64,000 nucleotides of DNA from Parerythrobacter_A sp963799315 (GCA_963799315.1 CAWCWP010000001.1:1487772-1551771), one strand, 5' to 3'. Counted from the first letter of the stretch, positions 50,130-63,853 are shown. Notes: generated from the sequence alone by a model not told the origin. A program made the numbers and translations.

Positions 50130-50244
50130 GCCTGGCGACGACCTACTCTTCCAACGCTTGAGCGTTAGTACCATCGGCGCTGTCCGGTTTCACGACCGAG
50201 TTCGAGATGGGATCGGGTGGGTCACAGACGCTATGGTCACCAAG
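50130..50244 (-). rRNA. rrf: 5S ribosomal RNA
   Basis: About 115 nt containing the conserved bacterial 5S segments CCCGATCCCATCTCGAACTCGG and GCGCCGATGGTAC on the minus strand, with closing helix CTTGGTG to CGCCAGG. Ends are estimated to within a few bases. Confidence 0.93.
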
Positions 50245-50383
50245 CAATGAAGCCAGCGGGTGCGGGTTTTAAATCGATGCGATACGTATCAAAGGCGTCA
50301 AAGATCTGGCTGGATGTTCTTCCGCCAGCAACTTGAGCGATGCACGAAGCAAAGCTGTCGTTGATGGTGCAGATTCATCAAGC

Positions 50384-53168
<2,785 letters not shown>

Positions 53169-53455
53169 AGAATCCACACCATCAACGACAGCCTTGCATA
53201 AAAACTGTACGCCTAGCGATGATGCAGAAGAATTATCTCAGCCAGATAATCAATTTGATTGATTTGTGATGATACCGTGCGTGCAGGTCGAAACCTGTGT
53301 GCACGATACCGCCACGGCATCGATTTAAAAACCCATTCACAATGTCAAAAGTCGGCAACCAAACGTCGCCTGACCGGTCGTAAGACCGGATCTCGTGTTT
53401 CCATTCATCGGATTAAATGCCCAGTCGCCATTCGCGTATCATCGCGCGGCGTATC

Positions 53456-53531
53456 TGGTGGAGCCTATCGGGATCGAACCGATGACCCCCTGCTTGCAAA
53501 GCAGGTGCTCTCCCAGCTGAGCTAAGGCCCC
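53456..53531 (-). tRNA. tRNA-Ala (TGC)
   Basis: A 76-nt cloverleaf (GGGGCCTTAGCTCAGCTGG start, encoded CCA end), with anticodon TGC in CTTTGCAAG. It lies in the 16S-23S spacer, 3' of tRNA-Ile in the direction of transcription. Confidence 0.96.
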
Positions 53532-53570
53532 ATAAGACCAGAGCGCGCAACGATAAACAGCCAAGGGGCG

Positions 53571-53647
<77 letters not shown>

Positions 53648-53816
53648 GCCCGCCCGATTGCGGCAACGCCGCGGGCAGCAAGCCTGCTCAGGCAAACAAC
53701 AGACACAGGTGACCTGCGCTGTTGTATCCGATGATGAAAGGACATGAGGACGACGGCAATGTTCTTTGGAGCTGGAAGAAGCATTCCCGGAACAAGTCCG
53801 GGCGCTTTCCGCCAAA

Positions 53817-55312
<1,496 letters not shown>

Positions 55313-55677
55313 TTTGTGTCATACACCAAGCCGGCACAGTAAACTGCCATCCGGCAAGGCATAAGCTTCAAGGAGCCGATACCTGCTTGTCAAACGTAAT
55401 GGATACGAATGAACATGTATCACCGAACCGCGAACGTGGAGTTCACGATAAGATGTGGCATCGGCATAAATTAACCGGTATCCGGAGCCTTAAATTCCCC
55501 GGACCGGGCGCCGTCGCCCACATGTCCCTTCATCAAAAACCAACAATGTCAAAGAGCCACCAAAAAGACGAAGCGGACAACAAAGGTGTCCCCGATTTGC
55601 ACCGGGGGACCGGTTATCCGTATCTATTTGGCGACCGATGCTTGCGAGCCGGATAAACCGTCAACGCCGCGTCGGTG
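55313..55677 (-). other. rRNA operon leader with boxA-like antitermination site
   Basis: This is the untranslated leader between the promoter and 16S. A boxA-like sequence TGGCTCTTTGACATTG lies at 55544-55559 on the minus strand, in the position expected for NusB/NusE-dependent antitermination. An A/T-rich stretch precedes it. I see no convincing gene in this interval. Confidence 0.6.
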
Positions 55678-55683
55678 AGAAGG

Positions 55684-55712
55684 CATCTAGGTGAGGTGTT
55701 GGATTTGGTCAA
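55684..55712 (-). promoter_or_regulatory. Predicted rRNA operon promoter
   Basis: On the minus strand TTGACC (55707-55712) is separated by 17 bp from TAGATG (55684-55689). This is a sigma-70-like promoter about 370 bp upstream of 16S, with an A/T-rich block (AAATATTATTGC) just upstream as expected for an UP element. The start would be near 55677. Confidence 0.6.
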
Positions 55713-55822
55713 CGGCTTTCTGCAATAATATTTCAAATTCGTTGCAGAATGGCGGAAATGCGTCGGTTGGAAGCCGTGCAGTTTCGCGCACGTCGCCTCA
55801 CCTGACCGGCCACGTAGCAAGT

Positions 55823-55900
55823 TCGCCATCCGGATTCGGCACGTCTGGCGGTGATTCCCCAGGGATTCGGGCCGGGTGTGGCGAATCCGGATGCTGGCGA
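55823..55900. repeat. Imperfect inverted repeat upstream of the flippase gene
   Basis: TCGCCATCCGGATTCGGCAC (55823-55842) is nearly the reverse complement of GTGGCGAATCCGGATGCTGGCGA (55878-55900), with two small differences. A smaller inner near-palindrome (ATTCCCCAGGGATTC) lies between the arms. It sits between the divergent rRNA promoter and the flippase start. Confidence 0.5.
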
Positions 55901-55920
55901 TATGTTCACCTTTGGCGCCT

Positions 55921-57474
55921 ATGCGCAGGTGCGTGATCCCGCCCAATACGCCTTCCGCCACACCAGATGCCCCTGTGCCGTCGAAAGATAGCGACGGATT
56001 TGCCGGACGCGTGCGCAGTGCGCTGGCGTGGCGGTGGGGTACGCAGGTGATTGCGCAGATCATAACCTGGACCTCCACCATAGCGGTGTTCCGCATCCTC
56101 GATCCGGCGGACTATGGCCTGTTCGCAATGACGCAGGCGGTGCTGGCCGCCCTCAATTTCCTCAACGGCTATTCCTTCGCCACCTCGCTGATCCAGGCGG
56201 ACGACGTATCGCAGCGGCGCATCGGGCAGGTGTTCGGCATGTTGATCCTCGCCAATGTCGCCATCGCCATCGGCCAGCTCCTGCTCGCCCCGATGCTGGC
56301 GGGCTATTACGGACAGCCTGAAGTTGCGACGCTGCTGCGGGTGCAGGCGGTGATCTATCTTGCCACGCCGTTCATCGCCCTCCCCTCCGCCCTCCTCGCG
56401 CGGCGTATCCAGTTCCGCAGCCAAGGGCTGGTCAACCTGCTGTGCGCGGTCGTCGGGGCGGTCACAGCCCTCGCATTGGCGATAGCGGGATGGGGCGTGT
56501 GGGCGCTGGTTTATGCGCCGATTGCGATGGCGGGGGTGCGGGCACTGGGCCTGACCATCTCGGCACGTCTGCTGGTCTGGCCGGTCTTCGACTTCAGGGG
56601 CGCGCGCGACATTCTGGGATTCGGCGGGGCGCTGACGCTGTGCCAGCTCCTCTGGATCATGCAGAGCCAGAGCGACATCTTCATCGCCGGGCGCAGCTTC
56701 AGCACGCACGAACTGGGCATCTATGCCGAGGCGCTGTTCCTCGCGCTGGTCGTTACCGGCCGCTTCCTGCCGCCGATCAACGAGGTGGCATTTCCCGCCT
56801 ATGCCGAACTGCACAAGGCCGGGAAGCCCATCGGCCCCTATTTCGTGCGGACCGTGCGGACCGTCATGCTGGTCACCGCCCCGCTCTATGTCGGCCTGTC
56901 GCTGACCGCCGGTCCGGCCATCCTGACCATCGGCGGCGAGAAATGGGCGGAGATGATCCCGATTATCGCGGGGCTGGCGCTGGCCATGCCGTTCTTCGCG
57001 TTGCAGATCGTCTGCTCGCCCGCCACCAACGCCCTTGGCAGACCCGCTATATATGTCGCCACCAGCCTGTGCGGCGCGGTGATATTCCCGCTGGCTTTCC
57101 TTGCCGGGATCAACGGCTATCTGGGGCCGGCCGGGCCGATGGGGCTGGTCCACGCCTGGTGGGTTGCCGCCCCCGCCCTGCTCGCCATCACGCTCGCCGT
57201 CACCCTACCGGCGATCCGCGTGTCGCTGGGGCAGATGCTGGCCGAGCTGGGGCCGATTGCCGTGGCGACCGTGACAATGGCGATGTTCGTGTACTGGGCC
57301 AGCATCCAGGTGACGCATTGGGCGCCACCGCTTCAACTGCTGCTGCTCGTGCCGCTGGGCGCAGGCACATATGGCGCGATCCTGTGGCTGTCGCGCCCGC
57401 ATATCCTGCGCGAGAGCTTGGCGATGTTGCGGCCCGCCAAGACGCCCGCACAGGCCACCGCGCTCCAGCCCTGA
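55921..57474 (+). CDS. Polysaccharide/lipopolysaccharide flippase (Wzx-like, MOP superfamily)
   Basis: About 517 residues from the ATG at 55921 (ATG at 55876 is an alternative). A soluble N-terminus precedes about 12-14 transmembrane helices. The segment FRILDPADYGLFAMTQAVLAALNFLNGYSFATSLIQ is typical of lipopolysaccharide biosynthesis (RfbX/WzxC) proteins, as is LLRVQAVIYLATPFIALPSALLARRIQFR. It probably moves lipid-linked glycan units across the inner membrane. No glycosyltransferase genes are adjacent, so its pathway is unknown. Confidence 0.82.
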   Translation: MRRCVIPPNTPSATPDAPVPSKDSDGFAGRVRSALAWRWGTQVIAQIITWTSTIAVFRILDPADYGLFAMTQAVLAALNFLNGYSFATSLIQADDVSQRRIGQVFGMLILANVAIAIGQLLLAPMLAGYYGQPEVATLLRVQAVIYLATPFIALPSALLARRIQFRSQGLVNLLCAVVGAVTALALAIAGWGVWALVYAPIAMAGVRALGLTISARLLVWPVFDFRGARDILGFGGALTLCQLLWIMQSQSDIFIAGRSFSTHELGIYAEALFLALVVTGRFLPPINEVAFPAYAELHKAGKPIGPYFVRTVRTVMLVTAPLYVGLSLTAGPAILTIGGEKWAEMIPIIAGLALAMPFFALQIVCSPATNALGRPAIYVATSLCGAVIFPLAFLAGINGYLGPAGPMGLVHAWWVAAPALLAITLAVTLPAIRVSLGQMLAELGPIAVATVTMAMFVYWASIQVTHWAPPLQLLLLVPLGAGTYGAILWLSRPHILRESLAMLRPAKTPAQATALQP

Positions 57475-57511
57475 TTTTGGTGCGCGCCCGATAGCGTGCT
57501 AGTGCTGGCGC

Positions 57512-58645
57512 TTGTCCTTCACCCTGTTCCTTGCCGCGCTGGCCCAGCCAATACCCCAGCTGCTCCCCACGCCCGCCATGCCGCTTCCGCCGGAAACGGA
57601 GGCGGTGGATGACGACGCCACAGCCGCAGCCGACGACATCGTCGCCTCCGATGCCGATTTCTATAACCGGCTGACGGTGCCGGTGATGATCGGCGAGGAG
57701 GGGCCGTTCCGCTTCCTGGTCGATACCGGCGCGCAGGCCACCGCCCTGACCGAGCGGCTGCGCGACCGGCTGGCGCTGGAGACCATCGGCACCGCCACGG
57801 TGGTCGGCATGGCGAGCAAGACGCCGGTGGAGCTGGTCGCGGTGGACGACCTGCGCTTCGCCGCGCGCGCGTTCAACAATATCGAGGCCCCGCTGCTGCG
57901 CGCCCGCAATATCGGCGCGGACGGCATCCTCGGCCTCGACAGCCTGCAAACCCTGCGCGTCGTCATCGACTTCCGCAACGATACCATCGCGGTCAACGAT
58001 GCCGAGGCGCTTGGTGGCAATAGCGGGTTCGACATCGTCATCCGCGCGCGGCGACGGCTGGGCCGACTCATCATCACGCAGGCCAAGGTCGACGGCATCA
58101 CCACCGACATCATCGTGGACACCGGCGCGCATGGCAGCGTGGGCAACCTCGCCCTGAGAAAGCGCATGCGGTCGCGCGGGACCGCCCCGTACAGCACCAC
58201 CGACGTCAACGGCGTGGAGCTGCTGGGCACCCTCAATATCGCCCGCACGCTGCGCATCCAGTCGATGGAAATCCGCGACCTGCCCATCGGATTCGCCGAC
58301 GCCCCGCCCTTCGAAGTGCTGGGTCTGCGCGACCGGCCCGCGCTCATCCTCGGCATGCGAGACCTGAGGCTGTTCAACCGCGTCGCAATAGATTTCGCCA
58401 GCCGCAAGGTGCTGTTCGACGTGCCGCGCGCGAGCCGACAGCAGAGGCTATCGTCGCAGGTTCTGAGCCACCTCGCACAGCGTCATCACATAGTCGCTAA
58501 TGCCACGTGTCAGACTTTCCCTCAAGCAGATTCGCGCGGCGTAACCGCAACGCCGGTCATGCCGCTTGCTAGAACGGTTTCGGCAAATGCGTCGGAACTT
58601 AGGCCGTTGTTGAAGGTCAGCACATGCGGATCGTGCCAAATATGA
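57512..58645 (+). CDS. Tandem retropepsin-like aspartic protease family protein
   Basis: A 377-residue protein from a TTG start that gives a signal-like N-terminus (LSFTLFLAALAQ). Two aspartic-protease half domains lie in one chain: FLVDTGAQATAL (Asp71) and IIVDTGAHGSVGN (Asp203). Each is followed by flap-like and ILGxDxL-type segments (DGILGLDSLQ, ALILGMRDLRLF). Viral enzymes need a dimer; here both catalytic Asp are in one polypeptide. The last ~70 residues after VLFDVP look unlike the family and overlap the antisense immunity gene, so the true end may be near 58440 in another frame. Confidence 0.78.
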   Translation: MSFTLFLAALAQPIPQLLPTPAMPLPPETEAVDDDATAAADDIVASDADFYNRLTVPVMIGEEGPFRFLVDTGAQATALTERLRDRLALETIGTATVVGMASKTPVELVAVDDLRFAARAFNNIEAPLLRARNIGADGILGLDSLQTLRVVIDFRNDTIAVNDAEALGGNSGFDIVIRARRRLGRLIITQAKVDGITTDIIVDTGAHGSVGNLALRKRMRSRGTAPYSTTDVNGVELLGTLNIARTLRIQSMEIRDLPIGFADAPPFEVLGLRDRPALILGMRDLRLFNRVAIDFASRKVLFDVPRASRQQRLSSQVLSHLAQRHHIVANATCQTFPQADSRGVTATPVMPLARTVSANASELRPLLKVSTCGSCQI

Positions 58646-59200
58646 TGGCCTTGGACTTGACGATTGCTGAAGACGAGATTTGGCATCACGAATTTTTGTA
58701 AAAGTCCAAGTCTTCGTATCCATGTGGACGAAATACCTGCCCGAACAGCGCGCGTGCCTTCTTCCCGCAAATTGAGGGTCGTATGCTCCCGATCAACGCT
58801 ATCGATCCGCTGCCCGACGATAAACCAGTAATAGGTCGCCACCGGCTCGCCCTTGCGGGACTGGAATATCTCCACCGGCACAAATTGATGCACGTTCGGT
58901 TCAAGATGTTCGACCAAGGTCCATAAAGCGCGGCGACACGACAAAGCCCGGAAGCACATCGGGCAACGACTTCCCGCCGTTGGCCCACAAATACTGCCTC
59001 GGCATCGTTTCGGGTTTGACCCAATATCCCTGCTCTCGCGCTGACACATTCTCCTGCAAGGCACTGGGATGAACCTCGTCCGGATGGGCATATTCGATGC
59101 GCCGCCAATAACCTTCCTTCGGAACATCCATGACGCCCGAGCCCATTTCGGCATAGCGCTCGATGCCGTCACCAGATTCAGACAAATAATACACCATCAC
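58522..59200 (-). CDS. Imm11 (DUF1629)-like immunity protein, frameshifted
   Basis: The N-terminal part from 59200 (MMVYYLSESGDGIERYAEMGSGVMD, YLWANGGKSLPDVLPGFVVSPRFMDL) joins, after removal of one base near 58917, to VEHLEPNVHQFVPVEIFQ, YYWFIVGQRIDSVDREHTTL, LVFSNRQVQGHHIWHD and SDAFAETVLASGMTGVAV. HQFxPVE, IDSVDREH and the HHIWHD block fit the family as I know it. Between about 58690 and 58750 the neighbouring frame (ALFGQVFRPHGYEDLDFYK) looks more protein-like, so more indels are likely, for example at the A-run near 58697. The family neutralises interbacterial toxins. No toxin gene is adjacent. Local GC is about 48% in a hand-counted 60-base line, much lower than the neighbours. Confidence 0.68.
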
Positions 59201-59381
59201 CCACTCTCCATTACCGCACCTATACCAACAGCCCTGCCACTCTCTACACCCCCTGCCCTGACCTTTGCTCCGCTATGCCTTGAACTGCGCGAGTAGGACA
59301 ACGAATCCTGCCCTCTCGCCACCTACCCCGCAGCCCCGCGCCCATTGTCCTTCGCCCCGCCGCACCACCACATAGCCGCCG

Positions 59382-61196
59382 ATGCCACCCGACGCCGCCA
59401 CCCCGACACCCGCCGACCATGACGGCTGGCATGTCCTCAAGCGTTTCCTCCCCTATCTCTGGCCACGCGACAATCCGGCGCTGAAGCGGCGCATCGTCAT
59501 CGCCATCGGCTTCGTGCTGCTGGCCAAGGCGACCACGCTGACGCTGCCTTTCGCCTACAAATACGCGGTCGACACGATGGAGGTGCCAGAGGGGGGCGGG
59601 CCGCTGGACGAACTGGCGCTGGTCGCGATGGCGCTGGTCGCGGCCTATGCGCTGGGCCGGTTCGGGTCGGTCGCGTTCGACCAGCTGCGCAATGTCGCGT
59701 TCGAGCGGGTCGGGCAGGACGCCACGCGGCAGCTGGCGGAGGACGTGTTCGGCCGCCTGCACCGCCTGTCGCTGCGCTTCCACCTGTCGCGCCGCACCGG
59801 CGAGGTTACCAAGACCATCGAGCGCGGCACCAAGAGCATCGATTCCATGCTCTATTTCCTCCTTTTCAACATCGCCCCGACCCTCATCGAACTCGTCGTG
59901 GTCGGCGTCATCTTCTACATCAATTTCGGGTGGGAACTGGTCGCCGCGACCGCCGTCACCGTGGTCCTCTACATCGCCGTCACCCGCTGGATCACCGAGT
60001 GGCGCACCCAGCTGCGGCGCGAGATGAACGACCTCGACGGGCGCGCGCTGGACCGGGCCGTCGACTCGCTCCTCAATTACGAGACGGTCAAATATTTCGG
60101 CGCGGAGCAGCGCGAGGAAGCCCGCTACGCCAGCGCGGCCCGCGCCTATGCCGATGCGGCGGTGAAGACCGACAACTCGCTGGCCTGGCTCAACATGGCG
60201 CAGTCGCTCATCACCAACACGCTGATGGGCGGCGCGATGGCCTTCACCGTCTGGGGGTGGAGCCGGGGCGAGCTGACCGTGGGCGATCTGGTGTTCGTCA
60301 ATACCTACCTCATGCAGCTGTTCCGCCCGCTCGACCTGCTGGGCTGGGTCTATCGCACCATCCGCCAGGGGCTGATCGACATGGGCGCGATGTTCGGGCT
60401 GATGGACACCGCCGTCGAGGTGGAAGACCGCCCCGGCGCGCCCGCCATCATCGTCGCCACGCCCACCGTCGCGTTCGAGAACGTCACCTTCGGCTACGAC
60501 CCCGACCGCACCATCCTGCACGACCTCAGCTTCGAAGTGCCCGCCGGCAGCGCCACCGCCATCGTCGGCCCCAGCGGCGCGGGCAAGAGCACCATCGCGC
60601 GGCTGCTGTTCCGCTTCTACGACCCCGCATCGGGCCGCATCCTGATCGACGGGCAGGACATCGCCGACGTTACCCAGGCCAGCCTGCGCGCGCAGATCGG
60701 CATCGTGCCGCAGGACAGCGTGCTGTTCAACGACACCGTCGGCTACAACATCGCCTATGGCCGCGACGGCGCGAGCGACGAGGCGGTACTTGCCGCCGCC
60801 GAGGGTGCCGCGATCCTGCCCTTCATCGAACGGCTGCCCAAGGGCTTCGACACCGAGGTGGGCGAGCGCGGCCTCAAGCTGTCGGGCGGCGAGAAGCAGC
60901 GCGTCGCCATCGCCCGCACGCTGGTGAAAGACCCGCCGATCCTGCTGCTGGACGAAGCGACCAGCGCGCTGGACAGCGGCACCGAACAGGCCATCCTGCA
61001 AACGCTCCACCGCGTCTCGGCAGGCCGCACCACGCTCAGCATCGCCCACCGCCTGTCCACCATCGCCGATGCCGACGAGATCCTGGTGATGGACGAAGGC
61101 CGCATCGCCGAGCGCGGCACCCACGGCGCGCTGCTGGCGGCGCGGGGGCTTTATGCCGATATGTGGATGCGGCAGGCGGCGGAGCAGGTGGGCTGA
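59382..61196 (+). CDS. Atm1-type ABC exporter (ABCB7/HMT1/NaAtm1 family)
   Basis: A 604-residue half-transporter: a transmembrane domain (about 35-330) with the Atm1-family segments RNVAFERVGQDATRQLAEDVFGRLHRLSLRFHLSRRTGEV and LNYETVKYFGAE, then a nucleotide-binding domain. The Walker A GPSGAGKST is at about 396-404. Signature LSGGEKQR, Walker B ILLLDEATSALD and H-loop IAHRLST are all intact. Family members, including Novosphingobium NaAtm1, export glutathione-linked metals or sulfur species. Domain order and loop length are standard. It functions as a homodimer. Confidence 0.93.
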   Translation: MPPDAATPTPADHDGWHVLKRFLPYLWPRDNPALKRRIVIAIGFVLLAKATTLTLPFAYKYAVDTMEVPEGGGPLDELALVAMALVAAYALGRFGSVAFDQLRNVAFERVGQDATRQLAEDVFGRLHRLSLRFHLSRRTGEVTKTIERGTKSIDSMLYFLLFNIAPTLIELVVVGVIFYINFGWELVAATAVTVVLYIAVTRWITEWRTQLRREMNDLDGRALDRAVDSLLNYETVKYFGAEQREEARYASAARAYADAAVKTDNSLAWLNMAQSLITNTLMGGAMAFTVWGWSRGELTVGDLVFVNTYLMQLFRPLDLLGWVYRTIRQGLIDMGAMFGLMDTAVEVEDRPGAPAIIVATPTVAFENVTFGYDPDRTILHDLSFEVPAGSATAIVGPSGAGKSTIARLLFRFYDPASGRILIDGQDIADVTQASLRAQIGIVPQDSVLFNDTVGYNIAYGRDGASDEAVLAAAEGAAILPFIERLPKGFDTEVGERGLKLSGGEKQRVAIARTLVKDPPILLLDEATSALDSGTEQAILQTLHRVSAGRTTLSIAHRLSTIADADEILVMDEGRIAERGTHGALLAARGLYADMWMRQAAEQVG

Positions 61197-61268
61197 AAAG
61201 CGGATACAGGCGGTGAAGTGAAGCGCGGCCTCCTTACGTAAACACCGTCGACCAGTAGCCGATTCCTT

Positions 61269-61326
61269 GCGAAGGCAGGGGTCTCCCGCAACGTCGCGCC
61301 GATCCGACGGAGGCCCCTGCCTGCGC
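61269..61326. repeat. Inverted repeat between convergent genes (possible bidirectional terminator or REP-like element)
   Basis: GCGAAGGCAGGGGTCTCC (61269-61286) and GGAGGCCCCTGCCTGCGC (61309-61326) pair at 16 of 18 positions around a 22-nt spacer. It lies between the ends of the exporter gene and the minus-strand HTH gene. It lacks a T-run, so a REP-like dispersed element is as likely as a terminator. Confidence 0.6.
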
Positions 61327-61339
61327 AGGGGATCGGCAC

Positions 61340-61365
61340 GCCGGAAGTTTAGGGAAGTTTAGGCC
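61340..61365. repeat. Dispersed 26-bp repeat, copy 2
   Basis: The 19-bp core GTTTAGGGAAGTTTAGGCC (61347-61365) is identical to 35275-35293. It lies 8 bp beyond the stop of the HTH gene, immediately beside the inverted repeat at 61269-61326. Confidence 0.7.
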
Positions 61366-61373
61366 CAACCCCC

Positions 61374-62255
61374 TTATTTCTTGGCCCGCCTTTTCAGCGT
61401 CCACTTTTCGGATGCGCGGCGTTTGGCGGGTTTGTCCGGCGGGACAGGGATGGACAGCATTTCTTCCGGCGAAAGCGACTTCGCCTTCGGTCTGGATAAC
61501 GTGGCAGGCGCTTTGGACGGTTCGCCGACAGGCGGAGAGCGGTAGCGTTCGGGCAGTTCGCCATCCATGATATCCGCGATCTGCAGCTCGTTCTCCAGCT
61601 CGTCCGGCGACAGCAGCGCGTGCGGTGCGTCGGGCCGCACCGGTTCCAGCCGCGCCAGCGCCTCGGCCATCGGCAGCACGACGGGCGGCGGCGGCGCATC
61701 GTCGGGGCGGACGGCGCGATGGGCCTGCGCATAGCGGTCGGGCAGATGCGCGCGCAGCAGGAACATCACCATGCGCTCGCTATATTTCGTCTTCGCGCCG
61801 ATCCTGAGACCGTTGCGGTCGAACACCGGTTCGTCGGTGCCCTTCAGCGCGCGGTGCATGGCGACATCGGCCAGCTTCAGCGCGCCCTGCTGCACCGCCG
61901 CTCCCCACGCGGCGGCAAAGCTCTCGCCACCCGGCGCGCGGCGCAACGCATAGGCGCTTTGCACGCTCATCTTCACGACGCGCGCCGCATCCTCGACACA
62001 GCCGCAATCCGCCAGCGCCTCGATAAAGGCGCGCTGCTTGACCTCCGACCACCCGTCCCTGCGCCCCCGCCGCCGCACCGGCACCCAGCGATAATCCGCT
62101 GGATCGAACCCGTGCCCGTCCACCGCCGGGCTGCGTTCCGGAATAGGCGCGAGCGCCCTGCCCGTTCTGTCGAACTCCGCCCGCTTTGGCAGGTGTGTGT
62201 CGATGGCGATGGAGGATGGCTCTGAGTGCTCCCCGAACTCGTGATATGTGCTCAT
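61374..62255 (-). CDS. Hypothetical protein with HTH-like domain
   Basis: A 293-residue cytoplasmic protein. A disordered N-terminus precedes a basic segment (VPVRRRGRRDGW). A helix-turn-helix-like region follows (about 70-110): WSEVKQRAFIEALADCGCVEDAARVVKMSVQSAYALRR. That region looks like the homeodomain-type HTH of phage terminase small subunits or Trp-repressor-like folds. The C-terminal half is Pro-rich with a basic tail (KRRASEKWTLKRRAKK). No family name can be given. It probably binds DNA; targets are unknown. Confidence 0.62.
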   Translation of the reverse strand: MSTYHEFGEHSEPSSIAIDTHLPKRAEFDRTGRALAPIPERSPAVDGHGFDPADYRWVPVRRRGRRDGWSEVKQRAFIEALADCGCVEDAARVVKMSVQSAYALRRAPGGESFAAAWGAAVQQGALKLADVAMHRALKGTDEPVFDRNGLRIGAKTKYSERMVMFLLRAHLPDRYAQAHRAVRPDDAPPPPVVLPMAEALARLEPVRPDAPHALLSPDELENELQIADIMDGELPERYRSPPVGEPSKAPATLSRPKAKSLSPEEMLSIPVPPDKPAKRRASEKWTLKRRAKK

Positions 62256-62372
62256 CCCGCAGGATGGAGCAAATTGCGCGCGTGTAGGAAAGAGGTTAGT
62301 GCGTGCCGATGGGGGGGACGGTCTGTCTGCTTATAAGTGAAAAGCAAAGCTTCGAATGGAACCCAATTTCCG

Positions 62373-63765
62373 TTACGTTGGGCATTGAAAATAGTTAGCC
62401 ACTATCTGCTGCCTAACCGCTCGCTGCCTTCCTTCATCTGACATCGGCAAATCTCGAATGGTCAGCAAGTAGCAAAGCGCCTCCATAGCGTAGATCGATT
62501 TTTCGAATGATCGATTCTCAGCCTCATCGCTTGGAATGAAATGGCCATGTGCTACCTTCCCCCGAAACTCCATGGCTTTGAGAAAATAATCAATTGCGCT
62601 CTCATTAAGCGCGCCATTCCCGAAACTCTCGCAAATCGAACGATGCAGCCGCGTGAAACGCTCTTTGTTGCTCTCTTTCTTAAGCTGACTTTTGATTACG
62701 CCTTTGATCCGCTTCTCATATTCATGATGACCGCGCTTTTCGGCCTCGACGCCGGCGACTGCGGCAATTGCATTAATGTCTTCTTCTGAAACCGCCACTT
62801 CGGAGTCGGTGCCCTGGTATTTGCTCGAGCCATCGGCAGGCATTTAATAGCCTCTCACCGGACAACGTATCTTGCAGCACCAAAGAGCTCATCATCAGAT
62901 TGTTGGCGCTTCGCCACGCCGCATCGCGCGATGTCCATGCCTGCAAGCATTCCAAGAATGCTGCCAGTTCTGTCTCTCCACGCACATGCGCAAAGGAATT
63001 ACCGATCCACAGACTGTGGCGCGGCGGGTTGGAGGGCCAAACGTAATGGACCTTATGCGCCTTGTAGCCTTTTCGGGCCTCGATCGCTGTCTCATACTCG
63101 CTATCGGTGAGGCTAGAGAATTCGATGTCAGAAGGAGTGAAAGGATGCCCGAGGGCAGCCGATACAAAATGCAGTAGTCTTTGAAGTTCTGGCATGTAGT
63201 TGTGCAGGTAGCGTGGCTCGCGAAAATCGATGCCATAGCGCACGACAATATGGGTTGGTTTAAGCGAAAAGCTGCCTGAAACTGAATACCACGCTTTGAA
63301 GATCATACCGTCTGCTTCCACTGCGAACAGGGTGGTTTCCGGCATGTCACCTAACTCTGCCTCGATAATTTCATCGTATTTGTCGGAATAACGGAGCAGC
63401 TCGTCGGAATGCTCCATCGAGAAGCTCAGGCGCCGAACGGGTTTCGTGTGTGGCCACGGGCTGTCACCAGCGATTACGACGTTCGATAGAATGCGCAGGC
63501 ATTTTGTCTGCCGGTTATTATCAATGTCTACATAGCCTACGGTACCACCCGGTCTGATGTTGTTATGAAGCGACAGAATGGAGTTGTTCGCAAGACGCAA
63601 GATCAAAACGCGCTTAAGATCGACCCCAATATTGCATTCGTCAAATGCATAGAGTTCGACAGTCATTTCGTTCTCGTAAAAGTAGAGATTACCGCAGTGA
63701 CCATTGCCAGTCACTTCCTCACGGCAGAAATAGTGGTTACCAATTTTTAGGTCGTCATAAGGCAT
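62373..63765 (-). CDS. ApeA-like protein with C-terminal HEPN domain (frameshifted), putative anti-phage protein
   Basis: Two overlapping frames join after removal of one G in the run at 62812-62814 (minus-strand CCAGGG): LNACRWLEQIPG continues as TDSEVAVSEEDINAIAAVAG, giving a protein of about 460 residues. The N-terminal ~330 residues are a beta-rich domain (DDLKIGNHYF, LSLHNNIRPGGTVGYVD, KPTHIVVRYGIDF) like the ApeA N-terminal domain. The C-terminal part is helical and contains the HEPN RNase motif RxxxxH in FRGKVAHGHF (about 62547-62564). HEPN nucleases often cleave host RNA during infection. GC is about 50% in a hand-counted line, which suggests horizontal acquisition. The family assignment is by eye only. 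Confidence 0.6.
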
Positions 63766-63853
63766 ATTGAAAACTTACCAAACTGGGCGATCCAAACTAG
63801 CGTCGTGATATCAGTTCTCGGGTCGTATGCAGACACTCCATCCGACCCCGCCC

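Noticed and set aside
55614..56096. A 160-codon minus-strand frame at the rRNA promoter
   Set aside because: It overlaps the predicted promoter and leader and the flippase start, and shows no domain.
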